Assembly (NCBI GenBank): GCA_937916565.1
Contig: CALFSR010000113.1
Coordinates: forward strand, 1 to 9,414
DNA length: 9,414 bases
Direction of reading: 5' to 3'
Source: an uncultured Bacillota bacterium
GTDB lineage: Bacteria > Bacillota > Limnochordia > Limnochordales > ZCTH02-B6
This document shows positions 1 through 6,979 of the stretch, piece by piece. The translations under genes were made by a program, and so were the position numbers. The notes beneath the pieces were generated by a model. The model did not search any database. It worked only from the letters and a program-made list of their open reading frames with translations, and was not told the DNA's origin. Each line of letters starts with the position of its first letter. Position 1 is the stretch's first letter.

Positions 1-1673
1 ACGACGGCGGCCTCTGCAACAGCCGGATGGGCGACGAGCGCGCTTTCGATCTCCATGCTGCCGAGCCGGTAGCCGGAGACGCTGATGACGTCGTCGACGC
101 GCCCCTGGATCCAGAAGTACCCGTCGTCGTCCTTGTGGGCGGCGTCGCCGGCGAAATACATGCCGGGGATCGTGTTCCAGTACACCTCGTAGCGCTTAGG
201 GTCGTTGAAAATGGTCCGCATCATGGACGGCCACGGCTGCTTAATGACCAAGTACCCGCCCCGGTTGGGACCGACGGGCTTGCCGCCGCGGTCCACGACG
301 TCGGCCTCGATGCCGAGGAACGGGCGCGTGGCCGAACCCGGTTTCAGCGGCGTGATGGGCGTCGGCGTAATGAGGATGCTGCCGGTTTCCGTCTGCCACC
401 ACGTATCCATGATAGGCACCCGATCCCGCCCGATGTTTTCCCGGTACCAAACCCACGCCTCGGGGTTGATGGGCTCGCCCACCGACCCGAGCAACCGCAG
501 GCTCGACAAGTCGTGTCGCGCCGGCCACTGCTCGCCGTAGCGCATCAGGCCCCGGATGGCCGTCGGGGCCGTGTAAAAGATGGTCACACCGTAACGCTCG
601 ACGATGGACCAGAAACGGCCGGGGTCCGGGTACGTCGGTGCCCCCTCGTAAAAGACGCTGGTCGCCCCGTTGATCAGGGGGCCGTAGACGATGTAGCTGT
701 GGCCTGTGACCCAGCCGGGATCGGCCGTGCACCAGAACACGTCGTCCGGCTTGATGTCAAATACGAAACGGGTCGTGGTGTAGACGCCCACCATGTACCC
801 GCCGTGGGTGTGCACGACGCCTTTGGGCTTGCCCGTCGTGCCGGACGTGTAGAGGGTAAACAGCGGATGTTCGCTGTCTACGGGCTCCACCGGATGATTC
901 GCTTCCCCGGTCGCGACCAGATCCGACCAGTCCACATCGCGGTCCGGCTGCCACGGGACGTCGGCGCCGGTACGGCGCACGACGACGACGTGCTGCACGG
1001 TGTCGTTCCCCTGCAGCGCCTCATCGACGACCCGCTTGCGCTCGACGAGCTTTCCTTGGTAATAGTACCCGTCGCAGGCGATGACCGCCTTGGCTTGAGC
1101 GTCGTTGACCCGATCCCGCAGAGCCTGTGCGCTGAAGGCCGAATAGACGACCGAGTGCACCGCTCCGAGCCGAGCTACAGCCAGCATGGCGACAATCTGC
1201 TCCGGGATGCGGGGCAGGTAGATGATGACCCGGTCGCCCTTGGCGATGCCGAGTTTGCTCAAGGCGCTGGCCGCCCTGTTGACTTCCCGGTACAGGTCAG
1301 CATAGGAGATGGTCCGCCGGGATCCGTCTTCGCCTTCCCAGTAAAACGCCACCTTGTTGCGCACGGCCGTGCGCATGTGCCGGTCCAGCGCGTTGTGCAC
1401 GATGTTGCACTCGGCACCGACGAACCACTGCACATAAGGCGGCTCCCACCGGCGCACCGTATGCCACGGCTTCATCCACTCGAGTTGGGCGGCCATCTCG
1501 CTCCAAAACGCCTCCGGGTTCGAGATCGACCACCGGTATAGCTCGTCCCACGTGGCAAAGCCTTTGCTGTGCATGTAAGCCGTGATGTTGGCGCCCGCGA
1601 CGGTGGCCTCGTCGGGCTGATAAAGCCGTGTTTCCTTGAGAAACCGGTCAGTGTGCTCAAACTGAAGCGCCAT
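1..1673 (-). CDS. acsA: Acetyl-CoA synthetase (acetate--CoA ligase, AMP-forming), C-terminus missing
   Basis: Activates acetate with ATP to acetyl-adenylate and then acetyl-CoA in the cytoplasm. 557 residues are visible; the family is usually about 630-660 residues, so roughly the last 80-100, including the expected C-terminal lysine that is acetylated in this family, lie beyond the left edge. Visible motifs: the AMP-binding loop TSGTTGKPKG at residues 276-285, WWQTET at 425-430, and GRVDD at 524-528 followed by SGYRLGS, which starts the mobile C-terminal domain. The second Trp of WWQTET is the residue that limits the acyl pocket to acetate in characterised Acs enzymes, so acetate, perhaps propionate, is the likely substrate. 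The N-terminal WFVGAECNIVHNALDRH stretch is also typical of Acs. The ATG at 1673 is preceded by AAAGGGGGAG. It is the last gene of the SDR-ALDH-AcsA series, 131 bp after the aldehyde dehydrogenase stop. Confidence 0.95.
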   Translation of the reverse strand, partial: MALQFEHTDRFLKETRLYQPDEATVAGANITAYMHSKGFATWDELYRWSISNPEAFWSEMAAQLEWMKPWHTVRRWEPPYVQWFVGAECNIVHNALDRHMRTAVRNKVAFYWEGEDGSRRTISYADLYREVNRAASALSKLGIAKGDRVIIYLPRIPEQIVAMLAVARLGAVHSVVYSAFSAQALRDRVNDAQAKAVIACDGYYYQGKLVERKRVVDEALQGNDTVQHVVVVRRTGADVPWQPDRDVDWSDLVATGEANHPVEPVDSEHPLFTLYTSGTTGKPKGVVHTHGGYMVGVYTTTRFVFDIKPDDVFWCTADPGWVTGHSYIVYGPLINGATSVFYEGAPTYPDPGRFWSIVERYGVTIFYTAPTAIRGLMRYGEQWPARHDLSSLRLLGSVGEPINPEAWVWYRENIGRDRVPIMDTWWQTETGSILITPTPITPLKPGSATRPFLGIEADVVDRGGKPVGPNRGGYLVIKQPWPSMMRTIFNDPKRYEVYWNTIPGMYFAGDAAHKDDDGYFWIQGRVDDVISVSGYRLGSMEIESALVAHPAVAEAAV

Positions 1674-1769
1674 GGAGCTCCCCCTTTCTGCTGCTGCCCG
1701 TGGGGCCGGCCGCGCCCGGCTCCCCGAAGCAACGCTTCTCTCGCCAAGCACGCTTTTCCCGCCCGCGCC

Positions 1770-1796
1770 AGCCCAGGCGGCGGACGGCGCCGGGCT
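1770..1796. repeat. Inverted repeat in the ALDH-acsA gap
   Basis: AGCCC, a one-base bulge, GGCG, an 8-nt loop, CGCC and GGGCT form a nine-pair hairpin in the 131-bp space between the aldehyde dehydrogenase stop (1805) and the acsA start (1673). Neither strand has a T-run after it, so it is not a classic intrinsic terminator. It could be a partial terminator, an mRNA-stabilising or processing hairpin, or part of a structured acsA leader; a GGCCGGCC palindrome lies closer to acsA. The rest of the gap shows no clear promoter. Confidence 0.4.
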
Positions 1797-1804
1797 GCAC
1801 CGTT

Positions 1805-3286
1805 TCACATTCTCAAGGCCACCGTTTTCAACTGGGTGTAGGAGAGTAGCCCCTCCATCCCTTTCTCCCGGCCGAAGCCGCTGCGTTTGTAACCGCCGAA
1901 AGGCAGTTCCACGCCGCCCGCGGCACCATAGCAGTTGACAAACACTTGGCCGGCCATCATCTGGGCAGCGACGCGGTGCGCACGACCCGCGTCGCGTGTC
2001 CACACGCCCGCCACCAGGCCATACTCCGTGCCGTTGGCTAGCCGCACCGCGTCGGCTTCATCCTCAAAGGACAGCACGACCAGCACCGGACCGAACACTT
2101 CCTCACACGCTACGGCCATGCCCGGCTGGACGCCGGCAAGAAGGGTCGGTGCAAAGAAGTACCCGCCCGAGAGGGCCGGGTCATCGGGGACGGTTCCGCC
2201 GTAGGCGAGTCGGGCTCCGTCCTGCACGGCGCCTTGCACAAAGCGCAGGACCCGTTCCCGCTGCTGGGCGGTGATGAGGGGGCCGAGATCGGGATCTTCC
2301 AGGCCGGGACCGATGCGGACGCGACGAAACGCCTCCGCCAGGTAGGAGACGGCCTCGTCGTGAATCGCCCGCTGCACCAACAGGCGCGACCCGGCCGAAC
2401 ATGTCTGCCCCGCGTTTTGCAAGATCGCCCGCGCCGTCGTGTCGAGCGCCTGCTGGAGGTCTGCGTCGGCAAAGACGATCTGGGGCGACTTCCCGCCGAG
2501 CTCCAGCGTCACGGGCGTGATGCGCCGGGCGGCAGCCTCCATCACCCGGGTGCCGGTTGCGACCGAGCCCGTGAAGCTGAGATGGTCGATGCCCGGGTGG
2601 CCGGCGAGGTGCGCTCCTGCATCGGCGCCGAAGCCCGGTACCACGTTAAACACGCCCGGCGGCAGACCGCAGTCCAGCGCCATGCGCGCGAGCTGAACCG
2701 CCGTTAGCGGGGCCTGTTCGGCGGGCTTGAGGACGACCGTGTTGCCGGCGGCCAGCGCGGCGGCGACGGTTCGTCCCATGATCTGCAAGGGATAGTTCCA
2801 AGGGATGATAATGCCGCACACGCCCCACGGCTCCCGGAGCGTGTAGGCAAGGTAGTCGCTGTCGACCGGGATCGTTTGCCCAAAGACCTTGTCCGCCGCG
2901 CCGGCGTAGTACTCGAAATACCGCGCGCACGCCCGTACATCCGCTCGTGCCTGCGACAGCGGCTTGCCCGTATCCAGCGTTTCCCAGAGGGCAAAATCCT
3001 CCAGGCGGCTCAAAAGCCCTTGGGCGACCCGAGCGAGGACGCGCCCCCGCTCCGCCGGGGCGACACGGCGCCAGGTCGCCTCAAACGCACCTCTGGCCGC
3101 GGCGATGGCGCGATCGATGTCGGCCTCGCGGCCGCGCGCGACCTGGGCGAGGACTTGGCCGTTGGCCGGGTTGAGCGTCGGAAAGGTCTCCCCCGCCTGC
3201 GCCGCTTCCTCGCGCCCACCGATGATCGCAGGCACCCACTCCGGGATCCGCTCCGCCGGCACGCCATGGACGTTCGTATCAGACAT
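1805..3286 (-). CDS. NAD-dependent aldehyde dehydrogenase (ALDH superfamily)
   Basis: Oxidises an aldehyde to its carboxylic acid with NAD(P)+ through a cysteine thioester. The 493-residue length is standard for the family. Numbering from the ATG: PWNYP at 162-166 holds the oxyanion Asn164; the cofactor motif KPAE is at 187-190, where Glu190 favours NAD; FTGS is at 238-241; the general base Glu262 lies in LELGGKSP; the nucleophile Cys296 lies in GQTCSAGS; EEVFGP is at 395-400. The Glu-to-Cys spacing of 34 matches typical ALDHs. The end (PFGGYKRSGFGREKG) resembles broad-specificity and betaine-aldehyde-type enzymes, but the substrate cannot be fixed from sequence. I chose the ATG at 3286, which overlaps the SDR stop by 8 nt and has GGTGG upstream; an in-frame GTG at 3295 would add three residues. 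The overlap implies translational coupling to the SDR gene. Confidence 0.95.
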   Translation of the reverse strand: MSDTNVHGVPAERIPEWVPAIIGGREEAAQAGETFPTLNPANGQVLAQVARGREADIDRAIAAARGAFEATWRRVAPAERGRVLARVAQGLLSRLEDFALWETLDTGKPLSQARADVRACARYFEYYAGAADKVFGQTIPVDSDYLAYTLREPWGVCGIIIPWNYPLQIMGRTVAAALAAGNTVVLKPAEQAPLTAVQLARMALDCGLPPGVFNVVPGFGADAGAHLAGHPGIDHLSFTGSVATGTRVMEAAARRITPVTLELGGKSPQIVFADADLQQALDTTARAILQNAGQTCSAGSRLLVQRAIHDEAVSYLAEAFRRVRIGPGLEDPDLGPLITAQQRERVLRFVQGAVQDGARLAYGGTVPDDPALSGGYFFAPTLLAGVQPGMAVACEEVFGPVLVVLSFEDEADAVRLANGTEYGLVAGVWTRDAGRAHRVAAQMMAGQVFVNCYGAAGGVELPFGGYKRSGFGREKGMEGLLSYTQLKTVALRM

Positions 3287-4037
3287 GGCGGCCACCGTCC
3301 ACGTTGAGCACGGCCCCGATCACCGCCGCGGCATCGTCCGAGGCCAGGTAAGCCGCGGCCGCGGCGATCTCCTCCGGCCGGATGAGCCGACCCAAGGGCA
3401 CCGAATCGATGAACACCCGCCGGGCCGCCGGCGAAGCGGGGTCCGCCATGAACTCGGGCAACATCGGCGTATCGGCGGGTCCGGGGGCGATGCAGTTGAC
3501 GCGAATGCCTGTCGCCGCGAGCTCCAGTGCGACCGCCTTGGTCAGCCCAATGACCGCGGCCTTGCTGGCGCAGTACGCGTTAAGGCCCGGGCGGGGCCGC
3601 AGCGCCGCCACCGAAGCGATGTTGATAATACTCCCGCGGCCGGCTGCCTGCATCAGCGGTATGGCCAGCTTCATGCCGAGAAACACGCCCCGCACGTTCA
3701 CCGCCATGATGCGGTCCCACGCGGCCGCGTCCAGCTCGAGAATGGGCGTGGGCCGCTGGGGAACCGCGGCGTTGTTGACGAGCACGTCAAGACGCCCCCA
3801 CCGGTCGCCGACGGCTTGGAACGCCGCCTTCATCTCCTCCTCGTCGCTTACGTCCGCCGCCAGCACCGCACCGGCGTCCGCACCGCCCAAAGCCGTCAAC
3901 GCCTGCTCGGCCGCGGCCTTATCCCGATCGAGCAGCCCCACCCAATAACCGTCTTGCACAAACCGGCGCGCGATCGCGTTGCCGATCCCGGACGCCGCAC
4001 CCGTGATGACGGCAACTCGCCGCCCTGACTCACCCAT
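3279..4037 (-). CDS. Classical short-chain dehydrogenase/reductase (SDR), probably NAD-dependent
   Basis: A cytoplasmic oxidoreductase interconverting an alcohol and a carbonyl. The 252 residues match classical SDRs. Visible signatures: the Rossmann glycine motif TGAASGIG at 12-19; Asp37 at the end of the second strand (GLLDRD), which usually selects NAD(H) over NADP(H); NNAA at 88-91; Asn114; Ser142; and the catalytic YCASK with Tyr155 and Lys159; then PG at 185-186. Automatic annotation would often say 3-oxoacyl-ACP reductase, but the context, an 8-nt overlap with an aldehyde dehydrogenase followed by acetyl-CoA synthetase, favours catabolic alcohol or hydroxy-compound oxidation. The ATG at 4037 has GAGGA/GGTGG upstream and places the glycine motif at the usual distance. 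The frame stays open up to 4223, but that extension runs through the AT-rich promoter region and has no family resemblance. It is the first gene of the operon. Confidence 0.93.
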   Translation of the reverse strand: MGESGRRVAVITGAASGIGNAIARRFVQDGYWVGLLDRDKAAAEQALTALGGADAGAVLAADVSDEEEMKAAFQAVGDRWGRLDVLVNNAAVPQRPTPILELDAAAWDRIMAVNVRGVFLGMKLAIPLMQAAGRGSIINIASVAALRPRPGLNAYCASKAAVIGLTKAVALELAATGIRVNCIAPGPADTPMLPEFMADPASPAARRVFIDSVPLGRLIRPEEIAAAAAYLASDDAAAVIGAVLNVDGGRHV

Positions 4038-4070
4038 CCGCCACCATCCTCGTGAATATTTGCGGCAATA

Positions 4071-4113
4071 ACTGCCAACAAATGTTATACGAATTATACG
4101 ACCACCTGGCAGT
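4071..4113 (-). promoter_or_regulatory. Candidate promoter/operator of the SDR-ALDH-acsA operon
   Basis: The most AT-rich stretch in the window. A perfect 7-bp inverted repeat, ACTGCCA (4071-4077) and TGGCAGT (4107-4113), is separated by 29 bp. Between the arms, TTATACGA occurs twice with a 9-bp period (4085-4092 and 4094-4101). On the minus strand, CTGCCA (4112-4107), a 17-bp spacer and TATAAC (4089-4084) make a reasonable sigma-A promoter for the SDR gene: the -35 lies in one arm and the other arm falls near the expected start point. TATAAT is also present at 4098-4093. GGCA-ATAAC-TGCC (4064-4076) adds a shorter dyad. The arrangement looks like an operator, but no binding protein can be named. 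Confidence 0.45.
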
Positions 4114-4130
4114 CTCTCCTTCCGGCCGGC

Positions 4131-4144
4131 GGCGAGCAATCGCC
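4131..4144 (+). repeat. Small GCAA-loop hairpin in the divergent intergenic region
   Basis: GGCGA-GCAA-TCGCC is a perfect five-pair stem with a GNRA-type tetraloop in the plus-strand sense. It would lie in the leader of the gene at 4229 if transcription starts upstream of it. A GATATATC stretch at 4164-4171 could be a weak plus-strand -10 region but has no convincing -35. No T-run follows, so it is not a terminator. It may be chance in GC-rich DNA. Confidence 0.25.
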
Positions 4145-4228
4145 CATGGGATAGAACACGAAGAGGATATATCGCCTGCCGGTCCGAACCTTTGTTAAGG
4201 ATCGGGGGCTTGTGAGGGTCCAAGGAAT

Positions 4229-5692
4229 ATGCGGAGTTTTATCCAGGTTGGGGGTGCAGTGAGATTGTCGGGGGTGGCGCGCGGCGTGCGGACGCTGCTC
4301 GTGTTGCTGCTTCTCGCCGGCCTTTGTGTGCCGGTGGCCCACGGGCCTGCGGTTTCCGCCCAGACGACGGGCGCGCCGGTTTTGCGCTACACCGTTTCCG
4401 TCAGTCCGGATCCGGCCGGTCCCGTGCACGTGGAGATGATCGTCCCGGCGCCACCGCCGTTGCTCGAGCTCCACTTCCCCACGGTGGCCGCGGGCACCGA
4501 CGGTCCCCGCCTCCTGGAGATCACGGTCCACACTGCCGACGGGCGGCCCGCGACGGTCGAGCAGCCTGCCGCCGGTCGCTTCCACGTGCGGGCGACCGAC
4601 GCGGAAAGCCTCGTGGTATCCTACCGCCTGAACTTATCGCCGTCGCTATGGAGTCCGTCTACCTGGCCCGGCACAGAACTCGCGTCGGTGCGTTCCGATA
4701 ACGTAGTCTGGCTCGTCGGGCGCGACGCGTTCTTGGAGGTCGCCGGATTTCCCGCGCGCCGGCAAGAGATCGTTCTGCGTCTCCCGGACGGGTGGCGGGC
4801 CTATGTGGGGGACACGGGACCGGTAGAAACGGGGCAGCCTATCGTCTTGGACCCCGGAAAAGAAGCGGTGCTGCTGCTGGGCCAGCTCGTCGTGACCCGG
4901 TATCCGTTGCCCGGCGGCGAGCTGACGCTCATCGTGTCCAATGACCCCCCATGGGACACGGGCCAGCTCGCATGGTCGGTGCAGGCCATGCTGGAGGGAC
5001 TGACCGCCAAAGGCATCCCGACACCGCCGTCGGATCTCACCCTGGCCATCCTGCGCTACCCCGGGGCGCTGCGCCTCAATCCGCTCATCGTCAGCCAATT
5101 GGCGGCCGACCATACTATCGTCCACTGGGTTGGCACCGGCACGTTCAACTGGTGGCGCAAGCATGCGGCCCGAGATCTGGTCGGTTGGCTCATCCAGCGT
5201 ACGCTGCCGCTGGCTCCGGACGCCCGCTGGCTGCAAGCGGGAGTGGCCGAGTACGGAGGACTTGCGCTTCTGTTCGACATCGGCTTCCTCACGGTCGACG
5301 AAATGTACCAGAGCCTCCGGGCCCTGCACTCCAACGGCCTGCACTATTCCGGAGCCGCGTGGCCGTCCCTCGTATCGGCGGGCCTTGAGTCGCCCCCGTC
5401 CCACGCCGGTCAACGAGTCCTGGCATACCGGGCGCCCCTTGTGGCCTTCTTGATCGACATCGAGGTGCGGGCCGCCTCGAGCGGAGCGTTCACCATCTTT
5501 GACCTGTGGGCGTGGCTGGCAAGCGACCAGCACCACGCCGGCGGGAACCTCTACACGGCAGCGGTTGTCGCGCCCCTGCTGGAAATGGGCGTCAGCGGCA
5601 GCTTCGCGCAGAGCTACATCTACGGCAGCCGCCTGCCGCCCGCGGATTTCGACGGCCTCTTTGAACGGTGGTTCGACCAGCAGCCCCGGTAG
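4229..5692 (+). CDS. Secreted gluzincin (M1/M61 peptidase-like) protein with apparently lost zinc site
   Basis: 487 residues with a signal peptide: a basic N-terminus, a hydrophobic core near 22-39 and a likely cleavage after AVSA at residue 44. Residues of about 45-230 are beta-rich and resemble the N-terminal domain of M61-type peptidases (WLVGRDAFLEVAGF, then LRLPDGW). The alpha-helical part contains KHAARDLVGW (from His312) and ARWLQAGVAEYGG (from Trp334), which sit where active gluzincins carry HExxH and WLxEGxAEY. The catalytic Glu, the second His and the third zinc ligand (Ala337 here) are replaced, so peptidase activity is unlikely; binding or scaffolding outside the cell is a guess. 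The start could instead be GTG at 4259, which has GGGGGTG upstream and a tidier signal peptide; the ATG at 4229 has AAGGA very close. It diverges from the SDR operon and converges on the gene at 5753. Family assignment is moderate; that the gene is real is more certain. Confidence 0.7.
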   Translation: MRSFIQVGGAVRLSGVARGVRTLLVLLLLAGLCVPVAHGPAVSAQTTGAPVLRYTVSVSPDPAGPVHVEMIVPAPPPLLELHFPTVAAGTDGPRLLEITVHTADGRPATVEQPAAGRFHVRATDAESLVVSYRLNLSPSLWSPSTWPGTELASVRSDNVVWLVGRDAFLEVAGFPARRQEIVLRLPDGWRAYVGDTGPVETGQPIVLDPGKEAVLLLGQLVVTRYPLPGGELTLIVSNDPPWDTGQLAWSVQAMLEGLTAKGIPTPPSDLTLAILRYPGALRLNPLIVSQLAADHTIVHWVGTGTFNWWRKHAARDLVGWLIQRTLPLAPDARWLQAGVAEYGGLALLFDIGFLTVDEMYQSLRALHSNGLHYSGAAWPSLVSAGLESPPSHAGQRVLAYRAPLVAFLIDIEVRAASSGAFTIFDLWAWLASDQHHAGGNLYTAAVVAPLLEMGVSGSFAQSYIYGSRLPPADFDGLFERWFDQQPR

Positions 5693-5701
5693 GGATCGTC
5701 G

Positions 5702-5715
5702 CCGCACGGCTGCGG
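5702..5715. repeat. Weak hairpin between convergent genes
   Basis: CCGCA-CGGC-TGCGG lies in the 60-bp gap between two converging stop codons (5692 and 5753). It is where a shared terminator would be expected, but the stem is only five pairs and there is no T-run on either strand, so its role is doubtful. Confidence 0.2.
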
Positions 5716-5752
5716 AGGGCAAAAGGCAGTCGACGCTCCGGCCCCGCAGGCA

Positions 5753-5965
5753 CTAGCTCTCGCCTTCCGCTCCGCTTACCGCAGGTTTTCTCATCTTTAG
5801 TTGCAGCTGGACGTCGCTCGCGATGAGTTGGTCGATTTGTGCCATGAGGTGTTCGACGGTCGACTGATCGTTGGCATCATAAGCACACAGCAAACGTTTT
5901 CGCAGGCAGTCCACGTGTGCAGCGATCCGATCTCGCTCCGCTGGCAGACAACGCTCGCCGCCCAC
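5753..5965 (-). CDS. Small Spo0E-like protein (putative aspartyl-phosphate phosphatase)
   Basis: A 70-residue protein starting at a GTG preceded by AGGGGGG at about 7 nt, an excellent ribosome binding site. The body predicts two amphipathic helices: RIAAHVDCLRKRLLCAY (about 13-29) and TVEHLMAQIDQLIA (about 36-49), joined by a short polar turn. This is the size and two-helix pattern of Spo0E-family proteins, which dephosphorylate response regulators such as Spo0A~P to delay sporulation. The family signature SQELD in the second helix appears as MAQID: Asp45 is kept, the Ser is not. The frame is open far upstream, but that extension is antisense to the phosphodiesterase gene and looks like noise. 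It diverges from that gene, with 174 bp between starts. The call rests on pattern recognition and could be an unrelated helical hairpin. Confidence 0.5.
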   Translation of the reverse strand: MGGERCLPAERDRIAAHVDCLRKRLLCAYDANDQSTVEHLMAQIDQLIASDVQLQLKMRKPAVSGAEGES

Positions 5966-6039
5966 CGTCTCGCCCCCCTCGCATGTGGGGCCGGAGCGCG
6001 ACGCGTGTTGGGGTCCGCTTCGCTGGCCCCCAGGTCGAT

Positions 6040-6057
6040 TCCTGCGTTCAGGCAGGA
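6040..6057. repeat. Perfect hairpin in the 5966-6139 intergenic region
   Basis: TCCTGC-GTTCAG-GCAGGA is a six-pair stem with a six-base loop, about 80 bp before the phosphodiesterase start. It could be part of a structured mRNA leader or an operator for either divergent gene. The surrounding 174 bp is GC-rich, has no clear -10/-35 pair on either strand, and matches no riboswitch class I recognise. Confidence 0.35.
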
Positions 6058-6139
6058 GATGCGGCCGTCGCGGTGTACGTGTCCACGGAGCCGCGGCTGG
6101 GCAACCCCCGGCCGGCGTCGGAAAGGGCGGCGAGACGAC

Positions 6140-6979
6140 ATGTATCTGTGGTTGTTGGCCATCGGGGCGGTGATCCTTTTCGTCTGGCTCGGCCTGCGGG
6201 CGCGAACCGAAGCCGGATCGCTCACGATCACCCGAGTGGACGTACCGGTTGACGGCCTGCCGCCCGAACTCGACGGCTTCACGATCCTGCACCTTTCGGA
6301 CCTGCACCTGCGGGGCTGGGGACCGTTTGAGCAGGCACTTGTCCAGACGGTGCGGTCCGTTCCAACCCCCGCCGTCGCCTTGACGGGCGACTTCCTCGGT
6401 GCGGCCGCGGGTGCCACGGCGCTTATTCCCATCGTGATGGAGATCGGCCGTGACCGAGTGGTGTACGGCGTTCTCGGCAACCACGACTACCTGCCGCAGG
6501 TCAACACCCGTTCCCTCGCCAACGACCTCGCCCGGGCGGGAGTCCGGCTCCTCGTAAACGGAGCTGACGTTATCCGCCACCGCGGCCGCCGGGTCTGGAT
6601 CATCGGCGTCGACGATCCCCACACCGGCCGCGACGATCTCCAGCAGGCGTTGTCGCATGTCCTGCCGCCTGCCGGCGAACAAGGCGAACCGCGCATTCTG
6701 CTGGCGCACTCGCCGGACATTTTCCCGGCCGCGGCCAGAGCCGGCGTCGACCTCGTACTCGCCGGCCACACCCATGGCGGGCAAATATGCCTGCCGGGAG
6801 GCGTGCCGATCATCACCAACACCCGCCGGGGCCGCTTCGGCGCCGGCCTATTCCGGCGGGGACGCACGACGATGTTCGTCACGCGGGGAATCGGAACCAG
6901 CGGCCTGCGGGGCCGGTTGTTCTGCCCGCCGGAGATCGCCGTCGTGCGTTTGGTAAGGGCGCCGGAGGAAAGGCCTTAG
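6140..6979 (+). CDS. Membrane-anchored calcineurin-like metallophosphoesterase (YkuE/YaeI type)
   Basis: 279 residues. Residues 3-19 are a single hydrophobic segment that should anchor the protein, with the catalytic domain probably outside the membrane. The dinuclear-metal motifs occur in order: DLH (Asp54, His56), GD (Asp84), GNHD (Asn114, His115), an isolated His190 in LLAHSPD, and GHTHGGQ (His210, His212). The order, the spacing and the GGQ after the last histidine pair are typical of the YkuE/YaeI branch, whose members act as phosphodiesterases, in some cases on lipid-linked substrates. All metal ligands are present, so it should be active; the substrate is unknown. The ATG at 6140 is preceded by AAAGGGCGGCGAG. 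The frame stays open further upstream to 5801, but that part is antisense to the Spo0E-like gene and would put the membrane segment internally. Its stop overlaps the convergent PC4 gene by 4 bp. Confidence 0.92.
   Translation: MYLWLLAIGAVILFVWLGLRARTEAGSLTITRVDVPVDGLPPELDGFTILHLSDLHLRGWGPFEQALVQTVRSVPTPAVALTGDFLGAAAGATALIPIVMEIGRDRVVYGVLGNHDYLPQVNTRSLANDLARAGVRLLVNGADVIRHRGRRVWIIGVDDPHTGRDDLQQALSHVLPPAGEQGEPRILLAHSPDIFPAAARAGVDLVLAGHTHGGQICLPGGVPIITNTRRGRFGAGLFRRGRTTMFVTRGIGTSGLRGRLFCPPEIAVVRLVRAPEERP

Noticed and set aside
27..1541. 504-residue plus-strand open frame
   Set aside because: It is exactly antisense to acetyl-CoA synthetase, which has all expected motifs. The translation has no recognisable domain and reflects high third-position GC.
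2964..4028. 354-residue plus-strand open frame
   Set aside because: Antisense to the ALDH and SDR genes; Arg/Gly/Pro-rich low-information sequence with no family resemblance.
4038..4223. N-terminal extension of the SDR frame
   Set aside because: It covers the AT-rich promoter region, and the 4037 ATG gives the standard distance to the SDR glycine motif.
4646..5722. 358-residue minus-strand open frame
   Set aside because: Antisense to the secreted gluzincin-like gene, which has a signal peptide and domain resemblance. The minus frame is Arg/Gln-rich with no motif.
5801..6139. N-terminal extension of the phosphodiesterase frame
   Set aside because: It would add 113 residues before the membrane anchor, overlaps the Spo0E-like gene, and has no family support.
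5985..6139. Known riboswitch, T-box or SRP RNA in the GC-rich gap
   Set aside because: I looked for T-box, ykkC-type and SRP (GGAAGGAAGCAG-like) signatures and found none.
5966..6784. Upstream extension of the Spo0E-like frame
   Set aside because: It runs antisense through the well-supported phosphodiesterase gene. The GTG at 5965 has its own strong ribosome binding site.
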